Shown here: piece after piece, positions 22,742 to 34,873 of the stretch
Numbering within the stretch: the first letter of the stretch is position 1
Layout: every line of letters starts with the position of its first letter
NCBI GenBank assembly: GCA_015680685.1
Contig: MNCI01030156.1
Span: 243,063-307,062 of the forward strand
Reading direction: 5' to 3'
Length of the DNA stretch: 64,000 nucleotides
From: Gnetum montanum
Taxonomy: Eukaryota; Streptophyta; Gnetopsida; Gnetales; Gnetaceae
Translations under genes and position numbers: made by a program
Notes under the pieces: generated by a model
What the model was told of the DNA's origin: nothing
What the model saw: the letters and a program-made list of their open reading frames with translations, nothing else
Database searches by the model: none

Positions 22742-24522
22742 TGTTGATGCATAAATTTTGGCCACATAGCAACACCTACAAAAACTTGTTTGAAGAGACT
22801 ATTGCCTAGGGTCCCTCTCATATGAATATGGAAACCCAGGAATAGTCTCAGTTAAAAAGGGAAACATGGTGCTTTAATAGGTAAAAACAACACTGATAAT
22901 TTTAAATAACTTTAATAAGGAAATTGAAATGAAATAGTTGTTTCAATTGGTAACTTAACTACAAAAATAAAATGGTTGTTAATTAAATAAGCTCAATAAA
23001 TGAAAGCTTAAAGTAACTAAAAACTCATAAACTTCAAATATAAATAGAGGCTTTATATTTGAAATGTTTATCATACAATAGAGATTAACTCTCTCAATTG
23101 CAAGAATAACATACAACAGGTTTTAGTAAAGGACTTAGCTCAAAATTAAGCATCGGATTTGATTAGAAAAATAGATAGTAGCTTGTACAAGCTTGTTTGC
23201 CTATGCCTCCAAGAAGCAAACCTCCTCCAACAAGTCTACACCCTCTGGTTCTTGGATCCATTCATAGCTCCTCACCAAACTCCTTCCAAAAGCACTTCCA
23301 AGATTGGTTCCAAAATGAAACTAGAGAAATGATTCTTAAGATCTTCTTGCATCTAACTATGGGAAAGGCTTTATCCTTTTCCTTTCTTGGTCTACTACAG
23401 CCTCACCTTATCCCTCCTTTGCTCTTATTGGAAGCTACACATAAAACCAAAGAAAAAGGGAAAAGCCAAACCACCAAGAACAAAGAAAATAAAGTATATT
23501 AAATTTTTTTAAGGAAAACAACCAAGGGCATAATTAGGGTCTTATTTACTAAATACAACAATAGTTAAGCTTGGAAAATACATTTCCAAGCTTGTAGAAA
23601 AGGAAATCTTGGAAAGGAAAATGCAAAACAAGTTGACGGGGACACACACAAAACAACAAAGAAGAAACATAGGATGAGAAAAAAAATGAATGAACAAACA
23701 AAAAAATAAGATAGAAAGACAAATAGGTAGAGTGAGATAAGGAAGCTATGAGGCTCATAGTAGAGTAGCAACCGTAGGCTTAAGACTTTAGCCAAATACT
23801 CAAAGCTCTTGGCCAACTTGAGGCTAGCTGAGTAGGAGGTACCATGTCCAAGAAATTTTTTGGAGAGTATCCCATCTGCAACATTCTCCAACAATGTTGG
23901 CGATGATAAATTGAGCACAACACATGAACAGGAAGATCAATGTCATGTTTTCCAGCAACACTGCCTAGAGCAATCCTAGTGCATCTACCACACTCATCTC
24001 CTTCACTTGCAGCAGGAGCAATGCTGCCATCTTTGTCTAGGTAACTAGCCTTGCTATCATCCTTAACATGCATGTTGCAAGTGTTTTTCAACTGCGCACA
24101 CCCCGACATGATCACCTTATCATTGTATTCCTTTGGAATCACCAAATGCACATGTCCCCACACCTTAGCTATGAATAGCAAATGGACATGTTGCTCTAGA
24201 TCCATCACCATCACTCATGTCTGCACTTGCATTAGAAATCTAGTGTTTAATTTCGACCATAGTCACACTTGTGCCTACTCTATCACCTCTATTTGAACAA
24301 ATGCCACTGTGATGTGAGCATCCTGAAGGAATGGGTGATCATGGTTGCACAAAACCATCCCTCACCATGCCCCCATCATCCACCCCTTTAAGGTTATCTC
24401 ATCTTCCAACATCTCCATCAACACCTCAGCTCTAAAAGGTTCTCGATCATGAATGTTGGTGTTTGCCATCTTCGTACTCTTGGCTTGTGCTGTGGTTACC
24501 TTACTCTACCATGACATCAATG
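22742..24522. repeat. LTR-like segment related to element D LTR ends
   Basis: Begins TGTTGATGC. Its first ~120 bp are the inverted counterpart of the last ~120 bp of both D LTRs; shared words are AACTTGTTTGAAGAGACTAT, GCCTAGGG, CTCTCATATG and GAATAGTCTCAG. A CATCAATG near 24515-24522 could be the other end, giving about 1780 bp, close to the D LTR length (1784 and 1791). The body does not visibly match D, and flanks GTATT and TAGGT are not a duplication. Read forward it has a TATA-like TATAAATAGAGG near 23039. Orientation is unresolved. Confidence 0.45.
23780..24214 (-). other. Unrecognised open frame of 144 codons
   Basis: Inside the LTR-like segment an open frame begins with GTG at 24214 and contains KASYLDKDGSIAPAASEGDE, then CTRIALGSVAGKHDIDL. 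Amino-acid composition looks less biased than random AT-rich frames, but no family is recognised and a stop lies directly upstream. It could be a chance open frame or a fragment of a captured gene. Confidence 0.2.
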
Positions 24523-24548
24523 TAGGTTGTGGTGGATGATGATTTTTT

Positions 24549-25638
24549 AGTTTTCTAGTGGAACTTAATTTCTAGGAAAATTAGCAGTAGATTGGTAGAA
24601 TTATGCTCAAACGTTTTTGCAAAATTTCATTTATTACAAGTAATGTACTATAAGGACTATATAGACTAAGTGATAGGACAAAATAGGAATATCTAACAAC
24701 TCATAATATTTGACAAAGATAGCTAATTTTTTTTTCTGATAGACAATTACAATTTCATACACAACTCAACCATTTCAAAATTTACAATAGCAAACACATA
24801 CAAATTATTAGTTCATTTCATAACTATTGAGTCTATTTGGAGGTATATGAGCCTTGGTGTTGCTAGAGATTAGCAAGCACCTAAACCTTGTTTGAAGAAA
24901 ACCTTTGATCTCATAGCTTTCCAAAGTCATGAGACCTAGAGGCCATCCAACATTGGTGGTCCCAAACAGTCATCAACAATTATTTTGGCGCTACAAGGAG
25001 GGTATGAACATTTGTTCCAAAGTTCATAAGTTAATAACTTATCATAATTAAAAAGATTAATAGGCCTAGCACACCAACAATTCTTTTTGGTACTAAGAGG
25101 GCTTGAAAGAAAAAGGTTTCTAAGTTTGGAACAAGTAGTAGAGTAAAAGCTAGAAGAATAAGAAGTTCACCTCTTCTATTTAGTTTATCAGTAGCCTTAG
25201 CTCACACAAATATTCAATACCAAGATTAAGCTTGCGGGTTTCTTGTAGCAAATTTAAAGGATATGCCTCAAATTTGGTATTCAAACTTGCTAAGAAAAAG
25301 TATTTCAAGTTGGGATGTTATGAAAAGCCTTTTCTTGGCCCAACTTAGTAATCTATTGGATCAACAACAATTGTACCATGGGCTAGTACAAGCTAAGCAA
25401 GGAGTGAAGGAGACAAATTTGGATAATAATTCTATAAAGGAAAATGTGGTGGCTAAAGAAGTGGAAACATTAATAAAACAAGACAAAGAGAAGAAAGCTT
25501 AGGATGCATCAATAACTAAGTATGAAAGAACCCAAGACATGCAGATTCCTAAGAGGATCACTTTCACTGCTCTTCTCTACTCTATTGAGTAGCTTATGCT
25601 ATGGTTTCAATTGTACAGTTTTTGTTTTTGTTTCTTAG
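24549..25638 (+). repeat. Tandem array, unit 0, first part
   Basis: Aligns with 39166-40250 (unit 1) and its start with 61850-62275 (unit 2). Landmarks are GGAAAATTAGCAGTAGATTG, CTATATAGACTAAGTGATAG and GTTTGAAGAAAACCTTTGAT. An open stretch at 25263-25502 (SISSWDVMKSLFLAQLSNLL, lysine-rich tail) vaguely recalls a retroelement gag but is not assignable. The unit is interrupted at 25638 by element B and resumes at 35745. No sequence like the preceding part of the unit (37390-39165) is found to the left. Confidence 0.8.
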
Positions 25639-26530
25639 TGATGAGTAGTGAGGTATCCCTACTCCTAACTATACAAATCACAAGCGTTCATGCATGATCT
25701 AGTCAAGTTCAGCAAACTTTAAGTTCCTAAGTATACTAATTCCAAGACATAAAATCTAATTGTAACAATTTTTGTCTTCTCAACTATGCTTGTGGAGCTT
25801 AATTGTATGGTTAAGTGTAATTGAGGCACATGATTTTTATTATTTTGTATTTTATTTGTCTATGATTAATAGCAAGTTGAAACTCAATTCGTAAATCAAT
25901 TTAACTAATCTAATTACTAATCAATAACTAAATATCCTAACATAAGTATCCAATCCCATTTTTCATACACATCCTAAACACGTATAACATTGTTGGGTTA
26001 CCAAACATTAAGCATTACTAGGATACCCAAGAGTTATATGCATGTTCAAAGTAGTCATACTTATGTGCTTACTTAATTCTATTTAATCAAACTAGCTTAC
26101 TTTAGCTTAATTACTTGGCAATATTAAATGAAATTACATAAAATATTAATTGCATGAATAAAATATTTATTAGAAAGCTAGGGTCCTACAAGGTTTGATT
26201 AGAAATCTTGTCTTTATTTCCACACACACTATCGTGCTCAAGTACAACAATGCTCAAATAAAGATTTATATACTCAATGACTCTTACTACAGGCACTTTG
26301 GAAAATATTCTAACTCTAGAGAAAAAAAAAACTACAATAGCTCTACTATGCTATGACAAAATACTATATGGAAATCGTGTGCCCAAGCACTATATCTATA
26401 AGTTGGCACATACCCTACAATATTGGATATTTGACATCGCATCTTGAGATTTGATATCATGTACTCAAGATTAGGGCTCCAATATTGGATATATTCGATA
26501 TCAGAGCTAGGAAAAAAATGTGATTCATCA
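25639..26530 (-). repeat. 3' LTR of element B
   Basis: 892 bp. On the plus strand it reads TGATGAGTAGTGAGGTATCC at the start and GATTCATCA at the end. GATATC-like words (TTGGATATTTGACATC, GATATTGGATATATTCGATA, about 26420-26505) are decayed copies of the palindrome seen at 63791-63866. Collinear with 34874-35744. Confidence 0.88.
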
Positions 26531-26540
26531 TACCTCCAAA

Positions 26541-28580
26541 ATTGAATAAAAAATCATCCTTGAGTGAACAAGAGGAGGAACAACTTCTTTACAAAATATT
26601 GGGAAGGCATGGGATTATTGACTAACATGCATAGACTCAACCGGAATAAACAAACTCTAAGTCCCAATTGTATAGATTTACAATCTTTTAGAAAATAGGA
26701 TGTTTATGACAATAGAATTGAACACCCTAGAAAAAATTGACATCAAACTCCTATGGTAGCTGAAGAGTGATGAAGAAGATCCAATGATCATGAATGATCA
26801 TCATCACATGATGCTGCTATGTCTTCCTTAGTGAAGATAGTCCCACTTACAATCCATACTTTCCACTGCAACCACAAAAAAATCATGGCTTAGTGTGAAA
26901 TGTGTAACATATAAATTTTAAGTAGGTTGTCTCATCGGTGGTTACACTTGGCTAGGTTGTGATTATGATGGATTGATATCATTAATAGTGTTAGCGGGAA
27001 GACTAAAAAATAGTATGGAATGGATAAGCAATTTATTAATTCTAAAAAGTTCAAACACAATCAAATGCTTGAACAGGGGTTAAGAATTCATAATAATAAA
27101 AAGAGGATTTCATTAATAAATGTTGTGAAGATGCACACAATTGGATGTCATTGATGGAACATGCAAAAGCATTTGATTGTGAGGATGTTTAAGGATAAAG
27201 AACTTAACTAATCCAACCAAAAGGCATGCAAGTGGATCATCCCGAAAGAAGGCACAGTCCCTTTACTACCCTTGCATAACTTCAAACCAAGGAGTTTGTG
27301 GGCCTCATGTATGATTAATAGTTACAAAAAGTTAAGTATAAAAACCTGAAAGAAACTATCCAAGAATTTCAACACATCAAACCAAAATATTGAACAAGAA
27401 CATGAAATCGGTAGTGAAGTGAGACATGGAAAGCATAGATAGATGAGAGAGAGAATGGAATGAAGTTCTTGATTAAGGTCACATGAAGTCCCTTATGAAT
27501 TATTATGATTAAATGACTTGATAAAATCCATCCTTACTCCAAACCCAAACCAACCACATTTGGTGACTTTGCATTACCACTCTAAGACCAATCAATCCCC
27601 TTGAGACACAAGAGTGCTCACATAGAACAACCATCATCCTTTATTGAAGAAGAAAAGAGAAGTAGGAACTAAGAAAGGGCCTTAGTTAGAGGGGACCTTT
27701 AGGCATGGATAACATGTCTTTTTAGTCTCATAACCAATTCTTGTAACCCATTTATTTTGTCTAAGGAATGTGCTTTGAATTCCAATCATTTTCATTAATT
27801 TTTTTTTCAATGGAAACCACACCATGAAAAGACTTATTCAACTTCTTCTTATTGGTCAACATGGAATGGTAATAAATCCATGAAAACACACATGCATCCA
27901 AGTAAGCAGAAAAGCACAAAGAGTATCAAGTCCCATTGAAGTCACACCCTATTCAAACCTTTGAATCCTTTCCAAATCTAGAAACTACCAAGGTCACAAA
28001 TTTCTTAAAGTTTTATTAATGAAAAGGAGACCTCATTTCCAAAACAAGGAAACCCATCGAGTTTGTGGATGGGTGGATGTTAAGGACTCACTGCTTGTAT
28101 CACGAAAAGGAAACCATGTCCTAGTTATTAGTAACAAAATTCAAAGTTAGAATTCAGACACCAACAATCAAATGATTGGATATCACATGCCCACATCCAA
28201 CAAATCATACTATACCCAGTTTGCAATAAGACACATTATTATTAAAACACAATAAGAAAATCATATTCAAATAAAGGAAAATATACAAGAAATTATAAAA
28301 TATATAAGAAAAATAAAACATACTAATGATGCAAAACAAATTTTTTAAAAAAATTAGTAATATAAAAAAAAGGTGTAAGATAAAGAATGTGTAAAACAAA
28401 AACTTGTAAAAATAACAAGATGTAAAAAGATTAAGAGAAATTGAGGAGCTTCTTATATAAGGAGCATGGATGGCCATCCCCCATGACTAAGTTGAAATGA
28501 GGAGATCTGAAAGATTGAGAATGGTTGTCCATCTGATGAGGCATTTGTTGCACTAACTTGCTTAGGATCATGGAAAGATT
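26541..28580 (-). other. Post-integrase noncoding region of element B
   Basis: Aligns with 12881-14430 of A and with the tail of A next to its 3' LTR (AGTCAATAATCCCATGCCTT near 26600-26630, matched at 18037-18057). It shows no open frame of note and no trace of A's third ORF or of C's 206-codon ORF. B may represent the simpler form of the family, or may have lost such a module. Confidence 0.6.
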
Positions 28581-29870
28581 TGAATTGTTATATGTTTAAT
28601 TGCTATTTCTTTTCTGAGCTCTTATATTTGTAGATCAACATGGCCCTAGAAGGAAAAGTTTTATAAATTATATAAGGTCCTTTCCACAACATTTGGAACT
28701 TAGTTTGTTGAGGTACATGTGTAGTGTTCCAGTAGAGGACCTTATCTCCTGGTTGAAATTTGACTTTTCTAATTCTAAGATCATGGTACTTTTTGTTAAA
28801 TGCCTTATGCAACTCATTAGATGACAAGTCCACCAATCGATTTTCTTCTAGCAATTTTAGATTCATTAATCTTTATTTTTGTGCTAGAATTAAATCAAGG
28901 TCAAGGTCATAGGCTATTGAAAGTGTACATAGCTCAAATTGAATAGGAAGTATTGGTAATTTTCCATACACTAGCTCATAGGAAGAATAGCCTATAGGAA
29001 GTTTTCATGTTGAGCAGTAGGCCTAGAGGGCATCATTGAGTTTTGTGCTCTAGTCCCTCATATATTTGCTAATAGTTCTCATTAGGATCTTTATGATTTC
29101 CCTATTTGTAGCCTCAACTTGATCATTAGCTTAAGTGTGGTAGGGTGTTGTTAGTTTATGTTCAACCCCCAAAAATTACATAAGATTTTAAAAGGTAGTA
29201 CCTGTAAAGTGGGTTCCATTATCAAAAATTAATGCACATGGCACACCAAACCTATTTATAACATTTTTTATACAACTTGAGCAACAATAGAAGATGTACA
29301 TTCGGTGATGGCTACTGCTACTACCCATTTCATACAATAGTAAATAGCAACTATGATGTACACCTTTCCATTTGACATGGGTGTGATGGGATCCATGAAA
29401 TCAATGCCCCATATGTTGAAGGCTTCCAGTGGTTGGATCCACTATTGAGGTCTGTCCATTCGAGCAAGCATTCCCTCATCTCATTGGCAATGTTCATAAG
29501 AGTGGACATATTGGTGAGATTGGTGAGCATCCTTGAAAAGTGTTAGCCAATAATACACTGCCATAAATATTTTAATGGTTGTGTGTCTTCCAGCATAGTG
29601 GCCCACACAAGGACCCTCATGAGAATATTAGAGAACATGTAGTTGATTAGCATTAGGGACACACCAATGAATCAAGCCATCGATGCACACCTTGTTGAGG
29701 TGTCTATTGATCTCCATGAAGCATTTTACCTAGTCAAGAAACTGTTGTTTCTTTTAGTGGTCAAACCTTTGCAGCATCTCTTAAGTAAGAAGATAAGTAA
29801 GAATGCCATTGTACCATCTAGGCTTAGTGGCTAATTATTCAATTATAGCCCTGGCATAAAGGAGTTCATT
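28580..29870 (-). pseudogene. Decayed integrase of element B
   Basis: The C-terminal domain is open at 28866-28603 (87 codons), with DKVLYWNTTHVPQQTKF and the GPY/F-type MLWKGPYIIYKTF. In the core, GVPCALIFDNGTHFTG near 29210-29250 keeps the second catalytic Asp, unlike A and C. Remnants of GALISWIPSHPCQM (about 29380-29410) correspond to the first catalytic block, frameshifted, and of the zinc-binding region near 29560-29640. Stops and shifts break it repeatedly. Confidence 0.8.
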
Positions 29871-29879
29871 AAGAAACAA

Positions 29880-31570
29880 ATTAGATACTAGGCTTTCCTC
29901 CTCTTTTTTGTCCCATTGCAACCAAGATAAGTGGTTAACCACCACCACATTCTTAGTTCCTTTTTGATCTACCATCATAAGATCAAATTCTTGTAAGATC
30001 ACCAACCATCATATGACATGGGGGCTCACCATTGGCTTGTTCATGAGGAAGCGAATGGCACTATGATCTTGTGCATAAACACTTTGTATCCAAGCACATA
30101 ATGCCTAAACTTCTCTAGAGCAAACACCATTGAAATCAATTCTTTTTCTATTGTGGTGTAGTTTAATTGTGTACCCATAATTCTTCAACTTGCATAGGGG
30201 TTGTAATATGGATCTTTCTTATCATCCAACTCTGTAAGCATAGCTCCCAAGGCATAATTTAATGCATCTATCATAACATGAAATGGTCTAGACTAGTCGA
30301 GTGCCTATAGAATTGGAGTTTCTACAAGTTTCTCCTTCAATTGTTGGAATGATTTTTTACATTTCTTAGTCTAAAAAAATGGAGCATATTTTTTTGTTAG
30401 CTCAACCAATGGTTTTGCAATCTTAGAGAAATTCTCTATGAATCACCAGTAGTAGCTAGTGTGTCCACGAAATGACCAAACATCTTTGATGATTTTTGGT
30501 TAACGAGTAATTCCTTGGATGACCCTTATTTTTTTAGGGTTGACCTCAATTCTTGCTTGTGAGATTCGGTGCTCTAATACAATGTCTTCTTAGACCATGA
30601 CATGGCTCTTTTGCCAATTGAGTTATAGATTTGTTTCCATGCATCTTTTTAGTACTTGCTCAAGGCAATCCAAGGCTTGCTTGAATGTAGCACCATAAGT
30701 GGAGAAGTCATCCATAAAGACTTCCACTCTACTACTAATTTGTTGCTAAAAGATTCTTAAGATCATGCATTGGAATGTAGTAGGGGCATTGCATAGATCA
30801 AAAGGCATCTTGTGATATGCAAAGGTCCCCTAGGAACTAGTAAATTTTGTTCTGGCATGGTCTTATGGTGTAATCTAGATTTGATTATAGCCATTATAAC
30901 CACCTAAAAAACTATAATAGCAATATCTAGATATGGTGTCCAACACCTAATCAACAAATGGTAATAGAAAATGATCCTTGAATGTTACCATATTCAATAG
31001 CAAAAAATTGATGCAGACTTGCCACTTGTCACCTTTCTTTGGTACAATCACAAGAGGACCAACCCACTCACTATCTACAATGGGATAGATAAACCCCATC
31101 TTAAGGATTTGTTTGATTTCCTCTTTGATGATCTACTTCAATTTGGGATTCAATCACCTCTATGATTACCTCTTTGGCTTCATGGTCAGGTTGGTTTAGA
31201 TACAATGTTGGCATATCCTAGGATCTATCCCTATGAGTTCAAGATATGACCAAGTAATGACCATTAACCATTTTTCAACCACATTTAGTAGCATATGTTT
31301 CTATTCTAGAGGATGATTTGTATTGATTATTACCTATTTTCCATTTTTTAAGAATGCATATTCCATGCTGGCAGTTAGAGTTTTTAACTTAAGGGGCTCT
31401 TGTTTAAAATTTCTAGAAATTTCCAACTCTCCCCAATAGGTATCATCATTTGCATTATCAAAGAGTTGGTGATGAAGTTGCTCTAGTTCATCCATGCCTA
31501 TGACATAATTACATGTCAAGCTCTCAATAGGTTCCATGCAAAGTGTGTTGCTTTTGGAATCAGTGATCAA
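29880..31570 (-). pseudogene. Decayed reverse transcriptase and RNase H of element B
   Basis: The linker before RT is open at 31570-31334 (WGELEISRNFKQEPLKL). RT blocks follow: GIDPRICQH near 31220, DSEWVGPLVIVPKKGDKW near 31060, YYSFLGGYNGYNQI near 30900, LCNAPTTFQCMILRIF near 30770, and the catalytic FMDDFSTYGATFKQALD at about 30725-30680 with both aspartates kept. RNase H blocks: EKFRHYVLGYKVFMHK near 30110-30070 and QEFDLMMVDQKGTKNVVV near 29990-29935. Stops prevent a full product. Confidence 0.82.
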
Positions 31571-31684
31571 CCACTAGGTGCCTTCTTGTTTTGTGACTGC
31601 TGCATATAGACACTTTTGAATATCTACTTCATGTGCACATTACTTGCATGTAGAAATGAATGCTTATTTAATAGACCAAAGTTT

Positions 31685-32281
31685 CTACACACATTTGCAA
31701 ACTCTATCATTATATGTGAAGCATGGGACTCGCTTCTTCTCGATCTTTTCAAATGCATTTTTCTTAGATATTTCTAGAGAAAGATATTTGATGCCCATTC
31801 TTAATTCAATAGTGTTTAGCCATGTCCTTTCCATGATTATTGGAAAATCCCCTTTATAGTTCTCAATCCTGATTACTAGGAAATTAGTAGGATAAGACCA
31901 CCCACAAACAGTCATCACAATGTCTTCCACTAGTCCCAATGGAACAGTAATGGATTGGTCTACCAATTCTAATCAGATGTTGCTCTTCTTGAGGGGAAGT
32001 AGGTTCCAAGCAGTATACATCTCATGAGAAATCAAATTCACACCATAACCTAAATCAAGAAGAGCTTTACATGATTCATTCCTAGCAATCTGCAAATAAA
32101 TAAAAGGACTCCTAGGATCAACTAATTTCTTAGGAAGGTTCCCAACATGGATCCAATCAGATGTGGAATGAGTAAGAATAATAGTTTGGATCCTAGGTGG
32201 TATTTGGTTTGAAGGGGACTCAAAGGAATTAGATACAAAGAGAGATGGAGAAGTAGGGTTGCTAATCACATATGTATGCAA
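31685..32281 (-). pseudogene. Decayed aspartic protease of element B
   Basis: Two open stretches in one region, 32281-31973 and 31966-31685. The first contains RSPFIYLQIARNESCKALL and DLGYGVNLISHEMYTAWNLL, with the catalytic D-L-G kept. The second contains QSITVPLGLVEDIVMTVCGW and MERTWLNTIELRMGIKYLSL. This is the retropepsin and following linker of Athila elements. Only about one codon separates the two, so a single stop is the main lesion here. Confidence 0.8.
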
Positions 32282-32289
32282 GGGCTTAG

Positions 32290-34711
32290 GTGGACTGTTG
32301 GATCAAAAAATAGGTCTTTTTGATGTTCTATTGTCCAAACCATTTGGTTGATGAACTAGTTGTAGATTAATAGCCCTAGTACCATTGTGTTCCTATAGTT
32401 GGGTTGGAAGTTCACCCTACATAGATGGAGTAAGCAATAGCTATGTTGAGGATGGAGGAGTAGGTGCAGAAATGGGAGGAGGATAAGGATAAAAAGTGGT
32501 ATCCCTTCTTGAATGTGGAGAATGAGTTTGATAATATTTGATAGGGTAGTAGTGATTTTGGAAAGTAGAAACATGACTAGAAGAGTCACATGGAGATAGA
32601 GGTTGCAGAATGTAATACCAATATGGATTAGGTTGTCTAGAAGGATATTCCTACCTTGGCGGTGGTAGCATCCATGACTGTAGTTGTTGCCACTATTAAT
32701 ATTGCTCGCATGGTTGTGGTGGAGTTCCAGTTGGATAATATGATTATTTCTAATGGAACTACCTAGGATTTCCTTTAGGATAAGGCAATATTTAGGGTGT
32801 TTGCCTTCTTGCTAGTCATGGATTTAGAGCATACACCCTAGACTCTTGTAAGTATGAAACAATCGGGTAACATCTTTTAGGATGTTCATACTAGCAGATG
32901 TCACACCCATCATCATCATCTAATTCAATTTTTGCAACTTCTTCTATTGTAGCAATCTTTTTGTTACCCCTTTGATTGGAACATTTAACTTCCTTGTGCC
33001 TCCTACGATCATGATCACTACCTTATTCTTTGAACTCTTCAGCAATTTTCAAGATAACTTGAAATTGGCTATCCATAGAGTCCCATAACTAATCTACCTT
33101 AGCCAAAATTTCAGAGGTGCATTTTTTAATCAAAAAATTCTTCCAATTCACCACCTCATCAAGTGATGATTCCTCCTCACTATCAAAAAATCAAACCTCC
33201 ATGTTGCAAACAGAAGAATTGCAATTGTATTCTTCTAAACTTTCACATTTCCTTAACTCTCCTTCTTATTTTGCTACCTACTCAATCAACCATTGAACTT
33301 GATGGGCTCTTAATTCTAATAATTTTTCTTTAGAATAGATGCCAAGAGTTCTCCTTGTTTCCGATCAAAGCCCATATATGATGTAGCGAAGTTGTTCTAG
33401 TTGAAAATAACCATGGCTAAGACATATGTGCAATAAGGAATAATATTGGCCCATGGCAACATCCAAGGGTTCATATGTCCCTTGTTTCCATCCTTGGATC
33501 TACCTCCTTAAATTGGATGCTTGGGAGTATGTATAATATTTTTCATTGAATAGTTTGAGCATTGTACTTTTCCATCTAATGGATTCCAATTCTAAGGATT
33601 GATACCAACTTTTTGCTTCTTTACTGAGTGTCCTAAGGAATAACTTAAGATTTTGCCAATTTTTTTCTATATTTTTCAAGGCACAAGCATCATGGAAAGC
33701 TTGAATATGGTTTTGTGGATCTGAGTTATATCCCTCTTCAAACCTAGGGATATTGTTCATGTCTAGCCTCTTAATCTAATTATCCTTAAATGTTCCTTGT
33801 AGGAATTCTCACTACCTCTGCAATGTCTAGCATGCTTTGAGTAGCAAGTAAAGGATCATCAAGGCCATGATTCTAGTGCCTACAATTCCCTCTACTACCC
33901 CTTCATTCATGATGACAAGTCTCTCTTGAATTCTTGCACCCTTGGTCTTGACTTGATCAATGGTCCCTATGATCATCTTGGTTTCGTCAGTCACCTCCAT
34001 CATGATCATGCCCTAATGGTTGCATTTAGAGCTAGAATAGGAAGAAGATGATGACAAATATAAAGAGGAAGAAGGACTAGCATCATCACAGTGCCTACCA
34101 TCCCCTTTTTGGTGATCGTGATCACAATCACGATCATGTTTCTTGTCTGCACCCCAACCATGAATCTCCTCCTTGGATCCCCCTTTGTTATTGAATTCAT
34201 TCTTGACAAAAGTCAAATTATGGATCATGGACTGTAGGTTTTGATTTTGACCTTCTTAACTGAAGTCAAAGAGAGGAGTTTTGCTAAATGAAAAACCCCT
34301 AGAGAAGGGTTCCCCATCATCTTTTTGGTATGGCAGGTATGGAGAATTATTGAACCACTTTCCCTTCACAGATTCGTAGTGTTGCTCTAGCTATCGATCC
34401 CTTAGACATTGTTCCTTAGTGGAATGATAATCCTTGGTGTTACTATCTTGTAGAACATACTCACCATGAAGTCCGTGGAGGCCTAATCGCATAAGAATTT
34501 GTTGAAGCATTACAAGAACAGATTGATTGAGCAGCAACACAATGTTACCCTCCATGTTGCACCACCATAGTAGTTCATCCTACTGTAGGATGAAGGTGAA
34601 ACTGGGTACATACTCATTAGGATGAGCATATACCACTCTATATTTTTGGAACACCTACTAATTTACTTCATCAAACTTGGATGGAGAATCACTCCTATGA
34701 GAAGAAGACAT
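32290..34711 (-). pseudogene. Decayed gag of element B
   Basis: Starts MSSSHRSDSPSKFD at 34711. A hydrophilic histidine/aspartate-rich stretch with polyserine lies at 34228-34013. The capsid core is open at 33760-33500 (MNNIPRFEEGYNSDPQNHIQ, EAKSWYQSLELESIRW, FNEKYYTYSQASNL). Proline-rich remnants run to about 32300. Order and motifs match gag in A, C and E. Confidence 0.8.
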
Positions 34712-34854
34712 CTTGTGTTAGAAAATAAAAAATGTAGTGTGCTTCTTAAAATTGTTGTAGTTATTTTAATGTATGATATGACTCTAGAGTTCATTTCAAT
34801 GATCTTTAATAATTTTTCACTAAGTCCTAGGTAGTGAACGTAACAAACAAAAGT

Positions 34855-34872
34855 TTCTTAGCAACGGCGCCA
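34855..34872 (-). other. Primer-binding site, tRNA-Asp type (element B)
   Basis: The plus strand reads TTCTTAGCAACGGCGCCA. The last twelve bases, GCAACGGCGCCA, are identical to the 3' end of plant tRNA-Asp. This is the best preserved primer site in the window and anchors the identification of the others. One base separates it from the LTR. Confidence 0.9.
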
Positions 34873-34873
34873 A

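Noticed and set aside
23565-23918. Phenylalanine- and serine-rich minus-strand frames resembling membrane proteins
   Set aside because: Arise from T-rich sequence; no domain and no conserved copy.
28205-28477. Hydrophobic minus-strand frame of 90 codons in element B
   Set aside because: AT-rich low-complexity sequence in the post-integrase noncoding region; the aligned regions of A and C are not open.
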